From assembly GCA_943788345.1 (NCBI GenBank), contig CALSPX010000001.1:1-64000 (forward strand): a stretch of DNA of 64,000 nucleotides, read 5' to 3'. The notes under the pieces are model-generated. The model was not told the origin of the DNA. It saw nothing but the letters and a program-made list of their open reading frames with translations, and made no database searches. This stretch comes from Ascidiaceihabitans sp023955215 (GTDB lineage Bacteria; Pseudomonadota; Alphaproteobacteria; Rhodobacterales; Rhodobacteraceae). This document shows positions 34,260 to 43,364 of the stretch, in pieces. The first letter of the stretch is position 1. Each line of letters begins with the position of its first letter. The translations under genes and the position numbers were made by a program.

Positions 34260-34955
34260 ATGGAAGCAGAAACGCTAGCCCTAGCGCATGAGATTGATTT
34301 CTCTATGTGGGCATTATTCGCACGCGCGACACTCACTGTAAAAATAGTTATGATCATGCTGATTGTTGCCTCTTTTTGGGCATGGTCGATTATTGTTCAA
34401 AAAATGATCAGCTATCGCAATGCACGGACTGAAGCGCTGGCATTCGATCAAAAATTCTGGTCGGGCGAACCGCTGGACGCGTTGTTTGATCAAATTGGGC
34501 CAGCCCCCAATGGACATTCCGAAAAGGTATTTGCCGCTGGCATGACCGAATGGCGCCGCTCGCACCGCGACGATGGTGGTTTGATTGCGGGTGCAAGCGC
34601 ACGCATCGACCGCAGCATGGATGTTGCGATCAATAAGGAAGCGGAAGGTCTGCAAAAGGGTCTGACAGTTTTGGCGACCGTGGGGTCGACTGCTCCGTTC
34701 ATTGGTTTGTTCGGGACCGTGATCGGGATCATGAACGCCTTTATCGAAATTGCAGAACAGCAAAATACCAACCTTGCCGTAGTGGCACCGGGTATTGCTG
34801 AGGCTTTGTTGGCCACAGGTTTGGGCCTATTGGCTGCGATCCCAGCTGTTGTGTTTTACAATAAGCTAAGCGCGGACAGTGATCGCATCATTTCTGGCTA
34901 CGAAGCATTTTCTGATGAATTCGCAACCATCCTTAGCCGTCAGTTGGACAGTTAA
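34260..34955 (+). CDS. tolQ: Tol system inner-membrane protein TolQ
   Basis: A 231-residue proton-channel subunit with three membrane helices: one near residues 20-42 (MLIVASFWAWSIIVQ) and two in the C-terminal half (VLATVGSTAPFIGLFGTVIGIMNAFIEI and VVAPGIAEALLATGLGLLAAIPAVVFYN), the ExbB/TolQ/MotA signature. It works with TolR and TolA to energise outer-membrane constriction at division. Confidence 0.95.
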   Translation: MEAETLALAHEIDFSMWALFARATLTVKIVMIMLIVASFWAWSIIVQKMISYRNARTEALAFDQKFWSGEPLDALFDQIGPAPNGHSEKVFAAGMTEWRRSHRDDGGLIAGASARIDRSMDVAINKEAEGLQKGLTVLATVGSTAPFIGLFGTVIGIMNAFIEIAEQQNTNLAVVAPGIAEALLATGLGLLAAIPAVVFYNKLSADSDRIISGYEAFSDEFATILSRQLDS

Positions 34956-34958
34956 GCC

Positions 34959-35432
34959 ATGGGTGCGGGAACAGTACAAAAAGACGATGGGGGCGGGCGC
35001 CGTCGTCGTCGTCGCGGCAGCGCACGGCCAATGGCGGAAATTAACGTTACGCCGTTTGTTGATGTTATGTTGGTGTTGCTGATTATTTTTATGGTCGCAG
35101 CCCCATTGCTAACAGTCGGTGTGCCCGTTGAACTGCCCAAGACGGCTGCGGGCGCATTACCGGTGGATCAGGAAGAGCCACTGACAGTGACGATCACCGC
35201 CGAGGGTTCCATACAAATCCAAACCACGGAAACACCGCGCGATCAATTGATCACACGTTTGCGTGGCATTGCGGCGGAACGCGAGAGCGACCGTGTATTT
35301 CTTCGTGCTGATGGTGCGGTCCCTTACTTGCAAGTCATGCAAGTGATGGGCGCGTTGAACGCTGGTGGCTTTTCCAACATCGGTCTGGTGACAGATATCG
35401 GTGGCCCCGCGCTTGACGGGTCGGATCAGTAA
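34959..35432 (+). CDS. tolR: Tol system protein TolR (ExbD family)
   Basis: A 157-residue protein with a basic cytoplasmic N-terminus, one membrane helix containing the essential Asp in NVTPFVDVMLVLLIIFMVAAPLL, and a periplasmic domain (PVELPKTAAGALPVDQEEPLTVTI). It starts 3 bases after tolQ and pairs with TolQ in the proton-driven motor. Confidence 0.94.
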   Translation: MGAGTVQKDDGGGRRRRRRGSARPMAEINVTPFVDVMLVLLIIFMVAAPLLTVGVPVELPKTAAGALPVDQEEPLTVTITAEGSIQIQTTETPRDQLITRLRGIAAERESDRVFLRADGAVPYLQVMQVMGALNAGGFSNIGLVTDIGGPALDGSDQ

Positions 35433-35450
35433 GGTCGAGGGGAGCAAGCT

Positions 35451-36563
35451 GTGAACACAGGGCAGGTCATATCGGCGGCAGGGCACGCGACTTTGATAGG
35501 TTGGATGGTGTTCGGTGGGATTTTCCGCACCGAACAGTTACCTATCGAAGCAACGGAGGTCTCTGTGATCTCTGGTGAAGCCTTTGCAGCATTGATGGCA
35601 GCCCAAGATTCACCAACCTCTCAAAGTGAAGTGGCCCAACCCGCACAGCCCGTTGGGGATAACGAGGCTGTGGACGTTCCAGCACCTGAGACGACACCAG
35701 AACAAGAGACACCGGAGTTTGTGCCTGCGCCCTCTGCTGATGATGCACCTGATGTCAGTGAATTAACCCCGTTGCCAGATGCCGAAGTGTCTGATGCAGC
35801 GCCCGTGTTGCCAACGCCAGAACCAGAAGTGGCTGTTGAAGCTCCTGAGACAGGTGAAGCACCAGTTCCACAAGCGTCCGTTCGCGTTGCACCTGAATCG
35901 GTAACGGCACCTGACCCAGAAGCCCGGCCTGATCCTGTTGAGCAGGACGCGGTCCAACAGGCTGAAACTGGCGAAACGGTTGCTGAGCCGCAAGAGGCGA
36001 CTGCACCTGAAGAAGCTGCAACAGAGATCGTGACCGAGGCAGAGAAACCTGCAGCGGCACCAGAAACATCACTTCGTCCACCGCCGCGTCGTCCTACACG
36101 TCCCGCGGTACAGGCGGCTGAAACGTCAGAGCCTGCTGCTGAGCCGGTGGCTCAAGAACAATCGGGATCCTCCGCAGTGGACGACGCATTGGCTGAAGCT
36201 TTGGGGCAAGTTACGGAAACGCCGAGTGCGCCAAGTGGCCCACCATTATCTGTGGGCGAAAAGGACGCATTGCGCGTCGCCGTGCAGGACTGTTGGAACG
36301 TCGGTTCGCTATCTAGCTTGGCCCTCGAAACTACAGTTGTTGTGGCGGTGTCCCTGACGCAAGACGGCAAACCAGTTGTGTCTTCGATCCGCCAAGTGGG
36401 CAGCGAAGGCGGAACCAGCGCCTCTGTAAAACAAGCGTTTGAGACCGCCAGACGAGCGATTATCCGCTGCGGAGCCCGTGGTTTCCAATTACCCAGCGAC
36501 AAATACGATCAATGGAAAGACATTGAAATGACATTCAATCCCGAAAGGATGCGCATCAAATGA
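35451..36563 (+). CDS. tolA: TolA-like cell envelope protein
   Basis: A 370-residue protein starting at a GTG behind a GAGGGGAGC site. An N-terminal membrane anchor (VISAAGHATLIGWMVFGGIF) precedes a long Pro/Glu/Ala/Val-rich stretch (about 55-265) with many PEP and APE units. The C-terminal domain of about 100 residues (LRVAVQDCWNVGSLSSLALETTVVVAVSLTQDGKP) resembles the TolA/TonB-type terminal fold. The central part replaces the Lys/Ala-rich helix of enterobacterial TolA. Position between tolR and tolB supports the call. It overlaps tolB by 4 bp. Confidence 0.85.
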   Translation: MNTGQVISAAGHATLIGWMVFGGIFRTEQLPIEATEVSVISGEAFAALMAAQDSPTSQSEVAQPAQPVGDNEAVDVPAPETTPEQETPEFVPAPSADDAPDVSELTPLPDAEVSDAAPVLPTPEPEVAVEAPETGEAPVPQASVRVAPESVTAPDPEARPDPVEQDAVQQAETGETVAEPQEATAPEEAATEIVTEAEKPAAAPETSLRPPPRRPTRPAVQAAETSEPAAEPVAQEQSGSSAVDDALAEALGQVTETPSAPSGPPLSVGEKDALRVAVQDCWNVGSLSSLALETTVVVAVSLTQDGKPVVSSIRQVGSEGGTSASVKQAFETARRAIIRCGARGFQLPSDKYDQWKDIEMTFNPERMRIK

Positions 36564-37880
36564 TGGTTCGAATTTTTACAGCCCTGATGGCTTTGATGAT
36601 GACGGCGACTCTCTCGTTTGCACAACAAGGCCCGTTGCGCATCGAAATCACCGAAGGTGTTATTGAACCGTTGCCGTTTGCGACCCCGAATTTTGTGGCC
36701 GAAAACGGCAGCAGCGCCGAGATAGGGGCACAGTTGGCCCGTGTCGTGGCCGCTGACTTGCAAAACACCGGATTGTTTCGTGAAATTCCGGCCACAGCCT
36801 ATATCAGTAACGTAACCGACTTTGGGTCAGCCATTCAGTATCCTGATTGGAAAGCGATCAATGCGCAGGCTTTGGTCACTGGTGCAGTGAATGTCTCTGG
36901 CAATAATCTGACGGTTAAGTTCCGCCTTTACGATATCTTTTCGGGTGCCGAATTGGGCAATGGCCTGCAGTTCCAAGGAACGACAGAAGGTTGGCGCCGT
37001 ATGGCGCACAAGGTTGCAGATGCAGTTTACAGCCGAATCACGGGTGAAACCGGCTATTTCGACAGTCGCGTTGTTTTCGTTTCAGAAACGGGACCCAAAA
37101 ATAAGCGCCAAAAGCGTTTGGCTGTAATGGATTATGATGGTGCTGGCGTGAAATACCTGATCTGATAGTCGTTCATTGGTTCTTGCACCGCGTTTTAGCC
37201 CTACAGGTGACCGGGTCCTTTACACTTCATATGAAACAGGTTTCCCACGTATTTATGTTTTGGATGTAGGCAGCGTCCAGCGCCGCGTGTTGGAAAGCGG
37301 CGAAGGCTCGATAAGCTTTGCTCCTCGTTTTTCACCAAACGGCCAAACGGTTGTGTATTCCCAAGCCACGGGCAGCAACACAGACATCTATACGATGGAC
37401 ATCGCATCAGGCCGCTCAACGCGCCTGACGTCGGCACCATCCATCGAAACAGCGCCAAGTTACAGCCCCGATGGCAACAGTATTGTGTTTGAAAGCGACC
37501 GCTCTGGAGCGCAACAGTTGTACATCATGTCCGCTAACGGTGGAGAGGCAAAACGCATTTCATTCGGGCAGGGTCGCTATGGTACGCCTGTGTGGTCTCC
37601 GCGTGGAGATCTGGTTGCCTTTACAAAGCAATCCAAAGGGCGCTTCCACATTGGCGTTATGCGGGTTGATGGAAGTGAAGAGCGTCTTTTGACTGCGTCC
37701 TTTTTAGATGAGGGGCCAACGTGGTCACCAAATGGCCGTGTGATCATGTTCCACCGCGAGACCCAAGGGGCTGGTGGCCGATCAACATTGTATTCTGTGG
37801 ACATCACTGGGCGTAACTTGCGTCCTGTGCGTACCCCTGAGGGTGGGTCCGACCCATCGTGGTCCCCACTGCAGAAGTGA
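36560..37880 (+). pseudogene. tolB: Tol-pal translocation protein TolB, interrupted by a one-base insertion
   Basis: The first part (36560-37165) has a signal peptide (MMVRIFTALMALMMTATLSFAQQ) and the TolB N-terminal domain, ending prematurely at KYLI-stop. The second part, in the next frame up to 37880, carries the beta-propeller repeats (APRFSPTGDRVLYTSYE, YSQATGSNTDIYTMD, VFESDRSGAQQLYIM, FTKQSKGRFHIGVM). Deleting the T at 37161 restores KYLTDSRSLVLAPRFSP and a continuous 439-residue protein, the normal TolB length. All surrounding tol-pal genes are intact. The lesion may be a sequencing error, since TolB is a core periplasmic part of the system. Confidence 0.88.
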
Positions 37881-37978
37881 TCCGAAACAATTTGAAATGT
37901 GGCGTGCGATGACAGCCTGCCACAACCATGATAGAAGAACCTAAATAATAGTTAGACCTAAAAAACGAGGCGAAGCAG

Positions 37979-38503
37979 ATGAAATTGACAACCAAAGTAA
38001 TTCTGATGATGGGCGCGCTATCTATGGCCGCTTGTACAAACGCGGGCAAATTGGGTGGAGGTGCTGGTGACGGTGCATTTGACCCAAATGCTGCGGGGAA
38101 CTCTGGTGTGATTGCGGGCAGTGCGTCTGATCCAGCGTCTACCGCGTACTTCCAGCAAGCTGTCGGCGATCGTGTGACGTTTGAAGTTGATCAATCATCA
38201 TTGACTGCAGTGGGTCGCGCCACTTTGGACGGTCAGGCAACTTGGTTGCTGACCAATGCGGATTACACTGCCATTATCGAAGGTCACGCAGACGAGCAGG
38301 GCACACGTGAATATAACATTGCATTAGGCAACCGCCGTGCGGATGCTGCGCGCAGCTATTTGGTTTCCAAAGGTGTTCCATCCTCGCGCATGCAAATCGT
38401 AAGCTATGGCAAGGAACGCCCAATCGAGATATGCAGCGAAGAAGCGTGTTACGCAAAAAACCGTCGTGCAGTCACAGTGTTGGCTGGCGGCCTGACAGGG
38501 TAA
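37979..38503 (+). CDS. pal: Peptidoglycan-associated lipoprotein Pal
   Basis: A 174-residue outer-membrane lipoprotein with a lipobox (ALSMAAC, Cys about 20) and an OmpA-like peptidoglycan-binding domain. The domain has DRVTFEVDQSSLTAVGRATLDGQATWL, the binding-loop segment IIEGHADEQGTREYNIALGNRRADAARSYL and the YGKERPI motif. It anchors the outer membrane to peptidoglycan and partners with TolB. About 100 bp separates it from tolB. Confidence 0.96.
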   Translation: MKLTTKVILMMGALSMAACTNAGKLGGGAGDGAFDPNAAGNSGVIAGSASDPASTAYFQQAVGDRVTFEVDQSSLTAVGRATLDGQATWLLTNADYTAIIEGHADEQGTREYNIALGNRRADAARSYLVSKGVPSSRMQIVSYGKERPIEICSEEACYAKNRRAVTVLAGGLTG

Positions 38504-38509
38504 AAACCT

Positions 38510-39325
38510 ATGAAGTATGCCTTTCGTGTCGTCATCTGTTGCGTGTTGTGGCCCTTAGCGGCCGCAGCACAAGACGATCAAACCTTGGCCGATGTCCGTC
38601 AGGAACTGACGGTTTTGAATGTAGAGATACAAAAGCTTAAGCGTGAGTTGTCTACAACAGGCGCGGCCGGTGGTGGCACGACTGGCGGTTCTTTGTTGGA
38701 TCGTGTCGAGGGAATCGAAAGTGAACTTCAACGTCTGACTGGTAAAACTGAACAATTGGAATTCCGGATTGGTCGCGTTGTTGCCGATGGCACCAACCGT
38801 ATTGGTGATCTTGAGTTCCGACTTGTTGAGCTTGAGGGTGGAGACATTGGCGCGATTGGCGAAACATCAACTTTGGGCGGCGAAGAGCAAGTGACCTCCC
38901 CAATTGCAGTGCCAGTTGAACCCGAAACAGGAAGCCAGTTGGCGACCCAAGAATCTGCAGACTTTGAGCGGGCGTCGGGGGCGCTCGCATCCGGTGACTT
39001 TCAAAGCGCTGCAGTCCAGTTTGCGGCCTTTAATCAGACCTATCCAGGTGGCCCGCTAAGCGTGGATGCTGACCTTATGCGTGGCGATGCGCTAGAGGGT
39101 CTTGGTGATACACGTTCTGCGGCGCGCGCCTATCTCGAGGCGTTTAGTGCAGACCAAACAGGAACGAATGCACCGTCTGCATTGTTCAAATTGGGCAGCG
39201 CCCTTGGCCGTTTAGGTCAGACCAGCGAAGCCTGCGTGACTCTTGGCGAAGTGTCCGCGCGCTTTCCAAATTCCGATGCTGCATTGGAAGCCAATTCGCA
39301 AATGCGAAATATTGGATGTTCGTGA
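38510..39325 (+). CDS. cpoB: Tol-pal system protein CpoB (YbgF)
   Basis: A 271-residue periplasmic protein with a signal peptide (YAFRVVICCVLWPLAAAAQ), an N-terminal coiled-coil trimerisation segment (LADVRQELTVLNVEIQKLKREL), a Gly/Thr-rich linker, and C-terminal TPR repeats (ASGALASGDFQSAAVQFAAFNQTYPGGPL, LRGDALEGLGDTRSAARAYLE-like). It coordinates the Tol machine with peptidoglycan synthesis in other bacteria. It begins 6 bases after pal. Confidence 0.9.
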   Translation: MKYAFRVVICCVLWPLAAAAQDDQTLADVRQELTVLNVEIQKLKRELSTTGAAGGGTTGGSLLDRVEGIESELQRLTGKTEQLEFRIGRVVADGTNRIGDLEFRLVELEGGDIGAIGETSTLGGEEQVTSPIAVPVEPETGSQLATQESADFERASGALASGDFQSAAVQFAAFNQTYPGGPLSVDADLMRGDALEGLGDTRSAARAYLEAFSADQTGTNAPSALFKLGSALGRLGQTSEACVTLGEVSARFPNSDAALEANSQMRNIGCS

Positions 39326-39346
39326 TCCATAACTGGATTTAACCAC

Positions 39347-40597
39347 ATGTCGAAAACCCAACTTGCAGAATTGATTGCACAGCAAATGCCGTCTCATGGC
39401 CTTAAGGGGTTTGGTGTGGCAGTCTCTGGCGGTGGTGACTCAATAGCATTGCTGGTTTTGATGGCGCGCTATGCCAAGCAAGCAGGCATCGCGTTGCATG
39501 CAGTTTCGGTTGATCATGGACTGCGCGACGGTACGGATGCTGAGCTTAGGTTGGTTTCTGCCCAATGTGCTAAACTGGGTGTTCCACATACTGTCGTGCA
39601 TTGGACGGGATGGGATGGTGCAGGCAACCTACAAAGCAACGCGCGCGACGCGCGGTATGAATTGATCGCTAAGTGGGCCAAAACCCACGACATTGATGTC
39701 GTGGGTTTGGGTCACACTGCCGATGATCAGGCCGAAACACTGCTGATGCGCATGGCGCGCGGCGCAGGGGTTGATGGTTTGGCTGCCATGGCGTTTGGGA
39801 GCCAACGCCATGGTGTGACATGGCTAAGACCACTTTTAGGAGCAGCGCGTGAGGACTTGCGCGATTTTTTGCGTCAAGAAAACGTGACTTGGGCCGAAGA
39901 TCCCAGTAATGAAAATCGTGATTTTGAGCGAATTCGGATGCGCGATGCGCTAAAAGAACTCGCTCCTCTTGGCTTGAACGCGCAGACTTTGGCAGTGGTT
40001 GCTAGCAACATGTCTGATGCGCGTGCGGCACTTGAGTGGCACACATCATTGGCGGCGAAAGATGCATGTGAAGTGACACTTGGAACTGTGCGAATTGACC
40101 TGGAACGATACAATGCCTTGCCGGTTGAGATTGCCCGTCGCCTTCTGGTTCGGGCGATTCGGTGGGTAAATGGGGCAAACTATTCTCCACGCCGTAGTGG
40201 GGTCTCACAGGTGCAAAATTCTATAAAAAACGGGGTTTCTAGCACCGTTGATGGTTGCCAAGTCGTCTATAAACAGGGTCGTATTCACGTGTGTCGCGAG
40301 TTGAATGCTGTGCGTGGCACCACGGGCTCAATTGACGAGCTATGGGATGGGCGGTGGCGGTTCACGGGCCCCATTGATCGCGATGGTTTGAGTGTCCGCC
40401 CGCTGGGCGAGGTAGGTGTGCGTAGCAATGATGCGTGGCGTGACTTGGGCCTGCCAAGAGAAGCAATATTGTCGCTCCCCGCGGTTTGGTGTGGTGATGA
40501 GTTAATTGCGTCTCCATTGACTGACCAAGGCATTGAATGGGTGGCGACACTCGAAAGAGACGCAGATACCTTCATTGCGACACTATTATCGCATTGA
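39347..40597 (+). CDS. tilS: tRNA(Ile)-lysidine synthase TilS
   Basis: A 416-residue PP-loop ATPase that converts the wobble C of tRNA-Ile(CAU) to lysidine. The PP-loop SGGGDSIALL is at about residues 26-35, with AVSVDHGLRDGTDAE and GHTADDQAETLLMRMARGAGVDGLAAM downstream. The C-terminal part is the tRNA-contact region. Essential in nearly all bacteria. Order cpoB-tilS-ftsH is common in alphaproteobacteria. Confidence 0.94.
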   Translation: MSKTQLAELIAQQMPSHGLKGFGVAVSGGGDSIALLVLMARYAKQAGIALHAVSVDHGLRDGTDAELRLVSAQCAKLGVPHTVVHWTGWDGAGNLQSNARDARYELIAKWAKTHDIDVVGLGHTADDQAETLLMRMARGAGVDGLAAMAFGSQRHGVTWLRPLLGAAREDLRDFLRQENVTWAEDPSNENRDFERIRMRDALKELAPLGLNAQTLAVVASNMSDARAALEWHTSLAAKDACEVTLGTVRIDLERYNALPVEIARRLLVRAIRWVNGANYSPRRSGVSQVQNSIKNGVSSTVDGCQVVYKQGRIHVCRELNAVRGTTGSIDELWDGRWRFTGPIDRDGLSVRPLGEVGVRSNDAWRDLGLPREAILSLPAVWCGDELIASPLTDQGIEWVATLERDADTFIATLLSH

Positions 40598-40674
40598 ACC
40601 TGCGCAATTGATCACTATCTTATGCCAAAGGGCGCTGATTTGGTTGGCGCTGTCGAATTTTAGGAGAAGTTTCC

Positions 40675-42603
40675 TTGGGAAATGCACGTAATATCGCCTT
40701 TTGGGTGGTTTTGTTCCTCTTGGTCCTCGCATTGTTTAACCTCTTCGGCGGTTCAAACACTAATATGCAGAGCCGTGAACTTAGCTATTCGGAATTTGTA
40801 ACCGATGTTGAGAACGGCGCTGTCAGCAACGTCACGCTGGACGGTGAGAAGGTTTTGTTCCGCAAAGGAACAGAAGACTTTATCGCAATCATCCCAAGCG
40901 ATGCAAAAGTAACTGAAATTTTGTTGCAAAACAAAGTGCCCGTGCGCGCTGAGCAACAGCAGCAGTCAGGCTTTTCAGCGTTCATTATGACGATCCTTCC
41001 CGTTCTCTTGCTGATCGGTGTGTGGATATTCTTCATGAACCGCATGCAAGGCGGCGGCAAAGGTGGGGCAATGGGCTTTGGGAAATCCAAGGCTAAGATG
41101 CTCACTGAAAAAGAGGGTCGCGTGACCTTTGATGACGTGGCTGGCATCGATGAAGCCAAGGAAGAGCTGGAAGAGATTGTTGAATTCTTGCGCAACCCGC
41201 AGAAATTTTCGCGTCTTGGCGGTAAAATTCCAAAAGGTGCTTTGCTAGAGGGCCCTCCGGGTACCGGTAAGACGCTTTTGGCTCGTGCCATTGCAGGCGA
41301 AGCTGGTGTTCCATTCTTCACCATTTCCGGTTCTGACTTTGTTGAGATGTTCGTTGGCGTGGGTGCATCGCGTGTGCGCGACATGTTTGAACAAGCCAAA
41401 AAGAACGCACCGTGCATCGTGTTTATCGATGAGATCGATGCGGTTGGTCGTGCACGTGGCGCTGGCCACGGTGGTGGCAACGATGAGCGTGAGCAAACGT
41501 TGAACCAATTGCTGGTTGAGATGGATGGTTTTGAATCCAACGAAGGCGTCATCATCATCGCGGCGACAAACCGCAAAGATGTTTTGGACCCTGCATTGCT
41601 GCGTCCAGGTCGTTTTGACCGTCAGGTGACTGTTGGCAATCCTGACATCAAAGGTCGTGAAAAGATTTTGGGCGTTCATGCGCGTAAATCGCCACTTGGT
41701 CCTGACGTAGATCTGCGCATCATTGCGCGTGGTACGCCGGGTTTCTCTGGTGCTGATTTGGCGAACCTTGTGAATGAGGCGGCATTGACTGCTGCGCGTG
41801 TCGGTCGCCGTTTCGTTGCGATGGATGATTTTGAATCCGCCAAAGATAAAATCATGATGGGGGCCGAGCGCCGCAGCATGGTTATGACGACAGAACAAAA
41901 AGAGATGACTGCCTATCACGAAGCTGGTCACGCATTGGTTGGGATGACATTGCCGAAATGTGATCCTGTTTATAAGGCCACGATCATTCCACGCGGCGGT
42001 GCCTTGGGCATGGTAATGAGCCTTCCAGAAATGGATCGCCTGAACATGTTCAAAGACGAATGCCACCAGCGTTTGGCGATGACCATGGCGGGTAAAGCGG
42101 CAGAGATCCACAAATATGGTCCAGATTCTGTGTCCAATGGTCCAGCTGGCGATATCATGCAGGCCTCTTCATTGGCCCGTGCGATGGTTCTGCGTTGGGG
42201 TATGTCGGACAAGGTCGGTAACATCGACTATTCAGAAGCTGCTGAAGGCTATTCTGGTCGTACAGGCGGTTTCTCTGTCTCCGCCAACACCAAAGAGATG
42301 ATCGAAGAAGAAGTTCAGAAGTTTATCCAAGACGGATATGACTGGGCTTTGAAAATCATCCAAGAAAAAGAAGTTGAGTTCGAACGCATGGCTCAAGGTC
42401 TGCTTGAATATGAAACTTTGACCGGTGAAGAAATCAAACGCGTGATTGCGGGTGAATTGCCAAATGAGCCAGAAGATGGCGATGACGATGTGGCAAACAA
42501 AGCTGCACCAAGTGTCACAGCGATCCCCAAGGCAAAAACAAAGGCCAAGGCGAAGAAGGCACCATCAACGGATGATGGCGATACCGAGCCAACACCTTCC
42601 TGA
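40675..42603 (+). CDS. ftsH: ATP-dependent zinc metalloprotease FtsH
   Basis: A 642-residue membrane protease. Two N-terminal membrane helices (IAFWVVLFLLVLALFNLFGG and FIMTILPVLLLIGVWIFFM) flank a short periplasmic domain. The AAA+ core has Walker A GPPGTGKT at about 193-200, Walker B FIDEIDAVGR and the second region of homology, and the M41 protease zinc site is HEAGH at about 415-419. The start is a TTG with GGAG 10 bases upstream, the only sensible start before the first helix. It degrades membrane proteins and short-lived regulators such as sigma-32. Confidence 0.96.
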   Translation: MGNARNIAFWVVLFLLVLALFNLFGGSNTNMQSRELSYSEFVTDVENGAVSNVTLDGEKVLFRKGTEDFIAIIPSDAKVTEILLQNKVPVRAEQQQQSGFSAFIMTILPVLLLIGVWIFFMNRMQGGGKGGAMGFGKSKAKMLTEKEGRVTFDDVAGIDEAKEELEEIVEFLRNPQKFSRLGGKIPKGALLEGPPGTGKTLLARAIAGEAGVPFFTISGSDFVEMFVGVGASRVRDMFEQAKKNAPCIVFIDEIDAVGRARGAGHGGGNDEREQTLNQLLVEMDGFESNEGVIIIAATNRKDVLDPALLRPGRFDRQVTVGNPDIKGREKILGVHARKSPLGPDVDLRIIARGTPGFSGADLANLVNEAALTAARVGRRFVAMDDFESAKDKIMMGAERRSMVMTTEQKEMTAYHEAGHALVGMTLPKCDPVYKATIIPRGGALGMVMSLPEMDRLNMFKDECHQRLAMTMAGKAAEIHKYGPDSVSNGPAGDIMQASSLARAMVLRWGMSDKVGNIDYSEAAEGYSGRTGGFSVSANTKEMIEEEVQKFIQDGYDWALKIIQEKEVEFERMAQGLLEYETLTGEEIKRVIAGELPNEPEDGDDDVANKAAPSVTAIPKAKTKAKAKKAPSTDDGDTEPTPS

Positions 42604-42640
42604 TCACAGTTATTGATCTAGAATGTACAAAAAAATCATG

Positions 42641-42671
42641 GGCCCTGCTATATGCGGGGCCTTTTCTTTTT
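42641..42671 (+). terminator. Intrinsic terminator after ftsH
   Basis: GGCCCTGC (42641-42648) pairs with GCGGGGCC (42654-42661, one T-G pair) around TATAT and is followed by TTTTCTTTTTT. It ends the tol-pal-tilS-ftsH stretch. Confidence 0.88.
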
Positions 42672-42710
42672 TGCTATGCTTGCTTCAACAGATCGCTTTA
42701 GGAGTTCCCC

Positions 42711-43313
42711 ATGCCAGCACTTATGCCAACTGAATATACGGCCCGCATAACGTGGCTGGGCCGAGTTGTGGCCGATAGTGGTACCATGCGCTCAGAACCC
42801 TTGAATGAAGCTATGGCAGTGTTTGGCGGATTCGCAGGTGAGGCGCATTTTGGTGTCACGCGTCCGTCGTGTGTGCGAGTAAAGTCGCAGCATGTGCAAG
42901 GTACTACAATCAACAACGTTCGCCAGCTTAGCGTCATGTCTGCTGAAGAGATTGCACAGATTGCTGAAAAGATGGGCCTTGAGGATATTGACCCCACATT
43001 GCTTGGTGCTTCTTTGATCCTTGAGGGGATCGCTGATTTCACGCATGTTCCGCCGTCTTCACGCTTACAATCAGACACAACGGGCGCGACACTGATGATT
43101 GATATGGAGAACCGTCCTTGTGTTTTACCAGGTCGCGAGATTGAGATGGAACACGAAGGGTTTGGCGCAAAATTCAAACCCGCTGCTGTTGGTCGACGCG
43201 GTGTAACAGCATCTGTTGAGCGTGAGGGGATGTTGAAAGTGGGCGATGTTATGCGTTTGCATATTCCTGACCAGCGGGCTTGGTCCCCTTTAGGTGGGCT
43301 TTTCGATACCTAG
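42711..43313 (+). CDS. MOSC domain protein
   Basis: A 200-residue protein with the molybdenum-cofactor-sulfurase C-terminal fold. Recognisable parts are AHFGVTRPSCVRVKSQHVQGTTINNVRQLSVMS and DPTLLGASLILEGIADFTHVPPSSRLQ, then GATLMIDMENRPCVLPGREIE containing the conserved Cys, and a GRRGVTASVEREG stretch. Such proteins handle sulfur for the molybdenum cofactor or related reactions. It lies after the ftsH terminator with a GGAG site before the ATG. Confidence 0.87.
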   Translation: MPALMPTEYTARITWLGRVVADSGTMRSEPLNEAMAVFGGFAGEAHFGVTRPSCVRVKSQHVQGTTINNVRQLSVMSAEEIAQIAEKMGLEDIDPTLLGASLILEGIADFTHVPPSSRLQSDTTGATLMIDMENRPCVLPGREIEMEHEGFGAKFKPAAVGRRGVTASVEREGMLKVGDVMRLHIPDQRAWSPLGGLFDT

Positions 43314-43364
43314 CCTAAACAGTTCAGCCTTGCCACTTTGGATTGTGGCGGGTTTGATGTGATT

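Noticed and set aside
41245..42111. 288-codon minus-strand ORF opposite ftsH
   Set aside because: Antisense to the conserved AAA+ and protease domains; no ribosome-binding site or motif.
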